A stretch of DNA of 64,000 nucleotides from Aquipluma nitroreducens (GTDB taxonomy: Bacteria; Bacteroidota; Bacteroidia; Bacteroidales; Prolixibacteraceae): assembly GCF_009689585.1 (NCBI RefSeq), contig NZ_AP018694.1, forward strand, positions 3,828,501-3,892,500, in the 5' to 3' direction. Positions 57,310 through 64,000 of the stretch are shown here, piece by piece. The notes beneath the pieces were generated by a model. The model had not been told where the DNA came from. It was given only the letters and a program-made list of their open reading frames with translations, and made no database searches. Positions within the stretch are counted from its first letter, which is position 1. Every line of letters begins with the position of its first letter. Both the position numbers and the translations under genes were made by a program.

Positions 57310-59022
57310 ATGGCTAATTTTTATACTGACAATAAAGACCTGAAATTCCATTTGACCCATCCGCTGATGGAGAAAATTGTTCGGCTGAAAGAACGGAATT
57401 TCGAAGAACAGAAGAAATTCAATTTTGCACCCATGGATTATGAAGATGCACAGGATAGTTTCGACAAAGTGCTGGAAGTTGTGGGTGAAATCTGCGGCGA
57501 CATTGTTGCTCCGAATGCGGAAGGCATCGATGCTGAAGGCCCAAGCGTTGTTGATGGCCGTGTAATTTATGCCAGTGGCACTGAAGTAAACATTAATGCA
57601 CTCCGGAAAGCCGGCCTGATGGGAATGTCGTTACCACGGAAATACGATGGCCTGAACTTCCCGATAGTACCTTATATTATGGCTGCGGATATTGTTTCAC
57701 GCGCTGATGCCGGATTTGTGAACATCTGGGGACTTCAGGATTGTGCTGAAACCATCAACGAATTTGCGTCGGAAGAGCAAAAAATGAAATATTTACCGCG
57801 CGTTTGTGCCGGAGAAACCATGGCTATGGATTTAACTGAGCCAGATGCAGGTTCCGATTTGCAGGCTGTTCAGTTAAAAGCAACCTGGGATGAAAAGAAA
57901 GGTACCTGGATGTTGAATGGTGTAAAACGCTTCATCACCAATGGCGATGGCGACATTGCACTGGTATTGGCTCGTTCAGAAGCTGGAACAAAAGATGGTC
58001 GTGGTCTGTCAATGTTTATCTACGACAAACGCAATGGCGGAGTCACTGTTCGTCGCATCGAACACAAAATGGGGATCATTGGTTCACCAACCTGCGAGCT
58101 GGTATTTAAAGACGCTCCAGGCGAATTAGTGGGCGATCGTAAAATGGGGTTGATCAAATATGTTATGGCTTTGATGAATGGTGCCCGTTTGGGTATTCAC
58201 GCACAGTCAGTTGGTGTTTCAGAATCGGCTTACCGCGAAGCTTTGGCTTATGCCAAAGAGCGCATGCAGTTCGGAAAAGCTATCATTAAATTTCCTGCGG
58301 TGTATGAAATGATCACTACGATGAAAGCGAAACTGGATGCTTCGCGTACTTTATTGTACGAAACAGCCCGTTTTGTCGACATGTATAAAACATACGCTCA
58401 TATTTCAGAAGAACGCGCCTTAGACAAAGACGAAAAGGCTGAAATGAAGAAATATCAGAAGTTGGCCGACCTCTTTACTCCGCTGGGTAAAGGTATCGCC
58501 AGCGAATTCTGTAATCAGTTGGCTTACGATGCGGTTCAGATTCACGGCGGTTCAGGTTTCATGAAAGATTATCCGGTTGAACGAATTTATCGTGATGCCC
58601 GTATTACCTCTATTTACGAAGGAACAACCCAGTTGCAGGTTGTTGCAGCCATCCGTGGCGTAACAACCGGAGGTTACCTGGCTCAGATTCGTGAATACGA
58701 GTCTCAGAAAATCACTCCTGAACTGGAATTCATGCGCCGCACGCTGATCATCCTTACCGATGATTACGAGCAAGCTGTCGCCAAGGTAGTTGATAGTAAT
58801 GACAATGAATTTATCGATTTCCATGCACGTCGCTTAGTCGAAATGGCTGGATTCATCATTATGAGCTACCTGTTGGTTGTTGATAGCAATCGCGATGCAT
58901 CATTTACCAAATCAGCAAAAGTATTCATTAAACTAACCAAATCATTGGTAAAAGGCCATGCAGAGTTCATCCGCAGTTCGGTGGTTGAAGATCTCGCAGC
59001 TTATAAAATTGAAATGTCGTAA
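57310..59022 (+). CDS. Acyl-CoA dehydrogenase family protein
   Basis: A 570-residue FAD enzyme that oxidises acyl-CoA to trans-2-enoyl-CoA and passes electrons to the ETF encoded just upstream. It has the FAD-binding LTEPDAGSDLQAVQLKA and FITNGD, the acyl-CoA-binding region, VQIHGGSGFMKDYPVERIYRDARI and the candidate catalytic Glu in YEGTTQLQ (about residue 437). An extra C-terminal domain of about 130 residues makes it longer than the classical 380-residue enzymes, as in other Bacteroidota homologues beside etfBA. Chain-length preference is unknown. Confidence 0.92.
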   Translation: MANFYTDNKDLKFHLTHPLMEKIVRLKERNFEEQKKFNFAPMDYEDAQDSFDKVLEVVGEICGDIVAPNAEGIDAEGPSVVDGRVIYASGTEVNINALRKAGLMGMSLPRKYDGLNFPIVPYIMAADIVSRADAGFVNIWGLQDCAETINEFASEEQKMKYLPRVCAGETMAMDLTEPDAGSDLQAVQLKATWDEKKGTWMLNGVKRFITNGDGDIALVLARSEAGTKDGRGLSMFIYDKRNGGVTVRRIEHKMGIIGSPTCELVFKDAPGELVGDRKMGLIKYVMALMNGARLGIHAQSVGVSESAYREALAYAKERMQFGKAIIKFPAVYEMITTMKAKLDASRTLLYETARFVDMYKTYAHISEERALDKDEKAEMKKYQKLADLFTPLGKGIASEFCNQLAYDAVQIHGGSGFMKDYPVERIYRDARITSIYEGTTQLQVVAAIRGVTTGGYLAQIREYESQKITPELEFMRRTLIILTDDYEQAVAKVVDSNDNEFIDFHARRLVEMAGFIIMSYLLVVDSNRDASFTKSAKVFIKLTKSLVKGHAEFIRSSVVEDLAAYKIEMS

Positions 59023-59042
59023 GTATATTTTAGAACAAATAG

Positions 59043-59083
59043 GCGAGGGCTTCACTTAATGTGGGGCCCTCGTTATTTTTTTT
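59043..59083 (+). terminator. Terminator of the etfBA-dehydrogenase operon
   Basis: CGAGGGC (59044-59050) and GCCCTCG (59066-59072) are followed by a T-rich run, 21 bases after the stop. Confidence 0.82.
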
Positions 59084-59224
59084 GGAAAGTCCTGAATTTT
59101 GGTAATGTACTGAAAAATAGTTGGTGATTTTTAGAATAATAATTTGTAAACTCCCGCCATTAATCTGAAGAGGAAACAGGCTCTGGTGGAGATCAACTTG
59201 TCAGCAATAAGATTAATGCATTTA

Positions 59225-59269
59225 CAGTAATACAAGGGCAGTCAGTTTGGCTGCCTTTTTGTATTACTG
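59225..59269. terminator. Long palindrome at the IS left end
   Basis: CAGTAATACAA (59225-59235) and TTGTATTACTG (59259-59269) are a perfect 11-bp outer stem, with GGCAG/CTGCC inside. It lies 24 bases past the transposase stop and may end its transcription. Confidence 0.6.
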
Positions 59270-59292
59270 GGATGCTACATGGCTAAAAAAAC

Positions 59293-60262
59293 TCATTTTT
59301 CGTTTGTAAAATAGATGTACCATTTGATGAAGTTGATCCGATGTTTTACCGTTAATCCACGATGGATATCCAGGTGATTTTTCAGATGACTGAAATAGCC
59401 TTCTATCCCATTTGTGGTCTTTGGAATAGCAGGGTTTGACAGGTAATGAAACATGTTTGGCAAAGCCCGTTTGATGGTTATATAAGAACGCCTGAGTAGT
59501 TTATGGGTATACCAATACCTCCCGGTTTCTGTATTATAGGTTCGTTCATTCAGGTAATCTTTGTGAAATTCATGCCAACTTAGAAATTCTCTGGTCCAGT
59601 AAATACGGTCATTTTCAGTTTCGATTTTAAGAATCTGTAGCACCAATCTGCGTAACTGTTGTCCTGCTGGGTGCCTGGGATAACGGGTCAGCCATATCAG
59701 GCACATGCGTTGAATATGAACCAGGCAACGCTGCACAATGGCATCAGGAACTGACTTCCGGATGGCTTTCAGAGCACTTTTATGACCATCGCTTGTGATA
59801 CTTTCAATCTGTATCCCCAGCTTGAGCAAATTAGCAAGATCTTCCCTGATCTCTTCATAATGCTCCCCATCAGTAAAACGCAATAACTGAGTATAGCCGT
59901 CATAGTCGTCCTGATAACATACCACACAAAACTTTGCAAAATAGGTAGCATCTATTCGAAAATGAACACCCTCTCGCTTGATTATTTTTATCCGAGGGGC
60001 TTGCTCTAATAACTGGTAGAATGTCCGTTGAAGTGTATCCCTGCACAAACCGCTGTCTCTGCTTAATGTCTGATATGTCTGACGTTCCAGAACCCATTTC
60101 CGAAACCAAACGAACCTGTTTTGGACACGCTGCTCTGGTCGATTATCGGTTAGAAAAATATCACACCTTTTGCACTTAAAACGTTGTTTCCCGTTTTGTT
60201 TTCCCCAACGAATTACATCAGTATAACCACATGCCCAACAGCGTTTTTTTTGATTTTTTCAT
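59293..60262 (-). CDS. IS256-like transposase, zinc-binding variant, frameshifted near the N-terminus
   Basis: The long frame (60048-59293, 251 residues) has a transposase core with IDATYFAKFCVVCYQDD, ITSDGHKSALKAIRKSVPDA, QRCLVHIQRM and NGIEGYFSHLKNHL, the D, D and E regions of an IS256/MULE-type enzyme. The same frame is open upstream to about 60257 and encodes a zinc-binding N-terminus (CWACGYTDVIRWGKQNGKQ, then CKRC) before a helix-turn-helix-like LERQTYQTLSRDSGL. The only start, an ATG at 60262, is one base out of frame. Removing one base from the T8 run at 60244-60251 gives a 322-residue protein starting MKKSKKRCWACG. This may be a sequencing error, real inactivation, or slippage on the A-run. 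Confidence 0.82.
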
Positions 60263-60272
60263 AAACATAAAA

Positions 60273-60300
60273 AGTTTGATGAAACCAATTTCATCAAACT
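60273..60300. other. Perfect hairpin upstream of the IS256-like transposase
   Basis: AGTTTGATGAAA (60273-60284) and TTTCATCAAACT (60289-60300) form a 12-bp stem with a CCAA loop just before the transposase start. It could hide the start from transcripts that enter from outside. Confidence 0.6.
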
Positions 60301-60523
60301 TCCTGTAATATCAATAGCAATGAGCTCTACAGAGCTTTTTACCAACTATTTTTCAGTAATATGCCTGAATTTTCAATTCAAAAGAGTTATCCCGTATTGG
60401 TGTCAATAAAATTCAGTTACACTTTTGCTTTGTAGTTTGCATTGAAACATCGGCAAACTTGAATCGAACTGGCTTTATTCTGACTTGAAGTTTCACTGTT
60501 TCCTCGATGAATCTATTTATTTC

Positions 60524-61126
60524 TTAATCTTTGTGCCTCATTTTATAGGTTTGCAGTTCATGTCCTAGCTTTTGTTCGCGCGCTATAGCACTTTTCCTGA
60601 GTTTTTCAAGATCTTCCTGCACTTCAATCAATCTGGTTTTAGCTTCCTTTACTACCTGATGTCCTCGTTTATACATCAAAAACAAAATGGTACTAATGAT
60701 TGCCATACAAAATATAACTCCCCACATGATTAAACTATATGCATTCTTGTTTACTTCCATTCCTAGAAGGCTGACACTGTCTTGCATATTTTGAGTTGTT
60801 GACAATTCCTCCTTCAATTGTGTAACCATCGTATTACTGGCTTCCAGTTTGGTATTCAAACTATTAATCTCTTGTAAATGATTAGTTACCTCTTTTTTAT
60901 ACTTTCGGATACTGTCCGTAGCATTTTGCTTTAGTGTGTTGTAATCACTTATCTGAATAACTTTGTGTTGTTCAAAAGTGTTGGACTTTTTGTACAAATG
61001 TTCGAACTGCCCTTTAATATCTGTTGAGTCAGCAGCAGAAGCTATTAAATTGCTTTGCGCAAAGGTTAGCATTGGAACCGCAGTGATAATTAATGCAAGT
61101 AAATGTTTCCTTAAGGTATTACTCAT
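60524..61126 (-). CDS. Hypothetical membrane protein with coiled coils
   Basis: A 200-residue protein of no recognised family. It has a signal peptide or first membrane segment (LLALIITAVPMLTFAQ, about residues 9-24) and a charged periplasmic coiled coil (about 75-115, YKKEVTNHLQEINSLNTKLE). One membrane segment follows (about 132-152, LIMWGVIFCMAIISTILFLM), then a cytoplasmic basic coiled-coil tail (LIEVQEDLEKLRK). This build suggests an envelope-spanning scaffold or sensor. It is alone between the IS and the rRNA operon, on the opposite strand. Confidence 0.7.
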   Translation of the reverse strand: MSNTLRKHLLALIITAVPMLTFAQSNLIASAADSTDIKGQFEHLYKKSNTFEQHKVIQISDYNTLKQNATDSIRKYKKEVTNHLQEINSLNTKLEASNTMVTQLKEELSTTQNMQDSVSLLGMEVNKNAYSLIMWGVIFCMAIISTILFLMYKRGHQVVKEAKTRLIEVQEDLEKLRKSAIAREQKLGHELQTYKMRHKD

Positions 61127-61572
61127 TTGTAGTATCTTATTGGTTTCTATTTTATTACAGTCAATAGTATTTGATGACTTTCTACTTTAAATTGATTTAA
61201 TTCGTTTAAGATGAAACGGAAGTTAAAATGTTTTATTGCAACTTTCCTGTTTCAGGCGAGTGTTGATCTTATTCAATTAACGAATCAAGTTGTGGTTTAG
61301 GTTTACTTCCTTCTGTTCGTTTCACTAATTTTAAGAGTTAAATTTAACCTGATCTTTATACTGGAAGTAGACGCGGTACGAAATAGAATATAACTTATAG
61401 AAGCGGTTTAATCCTCTTTTTTGAGAACCCAAACCCCTTGTTCGGGTTCTTTTGAACGAATAGAGAAGGAGGTTCAGTATTTTTTCATAGGTCTTCATGT
61501 TTTATAACAGTCTGATCTACAGAAAGAGAGAATATGCGGTATAAATTAGTTTAAAAAAAGGTTTGTATAGTG
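61127..61572. other. Intergenic region upstream of the rRNA operon
   Basis: About 450 bases without a gene. The only structure noted is GAACCCAAACCCCTTGTTCGGGTTC (61426-61450), an inverted repeat GAACCC/GGGTTC that could act as a terminator or binding site. Confidence 0.45.
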
Positions 61573-61603
61573 TTTGGAAATGAAGAAAAGGGGTCTATCT
61601 TTG
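61573..61603 (+). promoter_or_regulatory. rRNA operon promoter P1
   Basis: TTTG (61573-61576), a 19-base spacer and TATCTTTG (61596-61603) match the Bacteroidota consensus perfectly. They are followed by CAGCCGCTAAA, which is repeated at P2. Confidence 0.85.
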
Positions 61604-61708
61604 CAGCCGCTAAACAGAAAAGCAGCAATGCAGAAAGTGAAGCAAAAGTTCTTTAAATGGTTGTATCGTAAGTTGTTAGAATAAAAAATAAATAATATTT
61701 AAAAAGTA

Positions 61709-61739
61709 TTAGGAAGTTAAAATTTAACGATTACCTTTG
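61709..61739 (+). promoter_or_regulatory. rRNA operon promoter P2
   Basis: TTAG (61709-61712), a 19-base spacer and TACCTTTG (61732-61739) are followed by the same CAGCCGCTAAA word as P1. Two tandem promoters 136 bases apart are usual for rRNA operons. Confidence 0.75.
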
Positions 61740-61936
61740 CAGCCGCTAAAACAAACACAGAATAGATTTTCTCATTTGGAGGACGCTTCGCAAGAGGTAG
61801 TATTAAGGGTGGGGAAACGATAGCCTAAGGGCAGAGAGTTCATTGAAAATATTGGGAAAAGGAAAAACAAGGAAGAGACGCAAGAATAGAAATTGAGTTA
61901 CGTCAGAGCGAGGAAAATATTTAACTTTTATATTAC

Positions 61937-63453
<1,517 letters not shown>

Positions 63454-63544
63454 TGGAGCTCTATTGACAAGACGAAGATTAATTAATTGCCGATAAGAAT
63501 TGTTTTCCTTTTCCTTTTTAAAAATATTGTAGAGAGATTGAAGT

Positions 63545-63645
63545 TTTGGGAATAAGATAGAAGACCGAAGACAGAAGACCGAAGCAGTGGATCTAAACAA
63601 TCTGAAAAGAGTCTAAAATCTGAAGTCTAAAATCTAAAATCTTGA
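63545..63645. repeat. Simple repetitive spacer after 16S
   Basis: Two word families are repeated: AGAAGACCGAAG with AGACAGAAGACCGAAG (63560-63583), and GTCTAAAATCTGAAGTCTAAAATCTAAAATCTTG (63611-63644, overlapping copies of TCTAAAATC). They lie between 16S and tRNA-Ile and may vary between rRNA operon copies. Confidence 0.6.
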
Positions 63646-63652
63646 AAATAAC

Positions 63653-63726
63653 AGTCTCGTAGCTCAGTTGGTTAGAGCACTACACTGATAATGTAGGGGT
63701 CCCCAGTTCAAATCTGGGCGGGACTA
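63653..63726 (+). tRNA. tRNA-Ile (anticodon GAT)
   Basis: A 74-base cloverleaf: acceptor AGTCTCG/CGGGACT, anticodon stem CTACA/TGTAG, loop CTGATAA and T-loop TTCAAAT. It is the standard tRNA of the 16S-23S spacer. Confidence 0.95.
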
Positions 63727-63836
63727 CAGGAATATCAGAATATTAGAGTGGTAGAATGTTAGAATAAAAAATGAAGCAGCAATGCTAATGATTACATTCT
63801 AATCTTCAGGATTCTAATCTTCTAATCTTCACAACC
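63727..63836. repeat. Spacer with TAGAATG / ATTCTAATCTTC arms, second copy
   Basis: TAGAGTGGTAGAATGTTAGAAT and ATTCTAATCTTC (twice) form long imperfect inverted arms between tRNA-Ile and tRNA-Ala. They match the spacer at 34949-35030. Confidence 0.6.
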
Positions 63837-63910
63837 GGGGGATTAGCTCAGTTGGCTAGAGCATCTGCCTTGCACGCAGAGGGTCAAGGGTTCGACTCCC
63901 TTATTCTCCA
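63837..63910 (+). tRNA. tRNA-Ala (anticodon TGC)
   Basis: A 74-base cloverleaf: acceptor GGGGGAT/ATTCTCC (two G-T pairs), anticodon stem TCTGC/GCAGA, loop CTTGCAC and T-loop TTCGACT. It is followed by spacer to the window end, where 23S would begin later. Confidence 0.95.
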
Positions 63911-64000
63911 CTGAAAAGAAGTACCAAAGCGACAAAGTACATGAGTACCTAAGTTAAGAGTACGGAGAATAAGAAGATCAAAAGACGAAGAGAAACAACA

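Larger units (their letters stand above)
59108..60358 (-). mobile_element. IS256-like insertion sequence (zinc-binding variant)
   Basis: The perfect 18-bp inverted repeats TACTGAAAAATAGTTGGT (59108-59125) and its complement (60341-60358) mark the ends of an element of about 1.25 kb. A 10-bp direct repeat CCTGAATTTT lies close outside on both sides (59091-59100 and 60364-60373). It may be a target duplication with a few extra end bases belonging to the IS. The transposase is on the - strand. The element sits in the gap between the etf operon and the hypothetical gene and disrupts no recognised gene. Confidence 0.85.

Overview
The window comes from a member of the Bacteroidota, most likely the Bacteroidales/Marinilabiliales side. 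Evidence for this: a 16S rRNA gene, -33/-7 promoters of the TTTG-N19-TAnnTTTG type, few Shine-Dalgarno sequences, type IX secretion (T9SS) genes and cargo, a lipoprotein TamA homologue (TamL), and the gene order rpsU, xer-type recombinase, hpf, four tRNAs, tuf, secE, nusG, rplKAJL, rpoBC, DUF3467.

Layout. 1-2.6 kb: an IS21-family element (istA, istB) that seems to have cut the front off a glycan operon whose tail remains (gene fragment, family 4 glycosyltransferase, gmhA). 4.7-6.1 kb: a second IS with a DDE transposase and a 5-bp target duplication. 6.3-7.3 kb: gap, reverse strand. 8.2-16.1 kb: a giant exported protein of about 2,650 residues with about 20 SbsA/Big_5-like modules and a C-terminal T9SS sorting domain, interrupted by a frameshift. 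16.2-21.4 kb: a nitroreductase, then a reverse-strand run of SDR, Ldh_2 dehydrogenase, GT2, LytS-like kinase and LytTR regulator. 21.5-29.3 kb: AIR-synthase-like protein, ubiE, porT, an FAD oxidoreductase, an SPOUT methyltransferase and tamL. 29.4-31.8 kb: two different class II fructose-bisphosphate aldolases, divergent. 31.9-48.0 kb: housekeeping information-processing genes. 48.4-50.8 kb: an exported PEP-synthase-like protein. 51.3-53.6 kb: an A/T-rich accessory patch with a KAP NTPase and an HD phosphohydrolase. 53.7-54.4 kb: a DUF6261-like gene. 55.3-59.0 kb: etfB, etfA and an acyl-CoA dehydrogenase. 59.1-60.4 kb: an IS256-like element. 60.5 kb: an unknown membrane coiled-coil protein. 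61.6-64 kb: the start of an rRNA operon (tandem promoters, 16S, tRNA-Ile, tRNA-Ala; 23S lies beyond the window).

How the genes work together. gap and the two aldolases serve glycolysis/gluconeogenesis. etfBA and the acyl-CoA dehydrogenase form a fatty acyl-CoA oxidation and electron transfer unit, which could pass electrons to menaquinone made with UbiE. PorT is part of the T9SS that would export the giant modular protein. TamL acts in outer-membrane assembly.

Four coding regions carry short indels that break the frame (giant adhesin, LytS kinase, PorT, IS256-like transposase). Three are one-base changes in A/T homopolymers. This points to sequencing or assembly error, or to real decay or slippage, and should be settled before any of these genes is called inactive. 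Several families of palindromic intergenic repeats occur. No CRISPR array, prophage or complete known defence system was recognised. The least explained items are the tRNA-like element between tuf and secE, the exported PEP-synthase-like protein, the KAP/HD pair and the 16-bp direct repeats bracketing the kinase/regulator pair.
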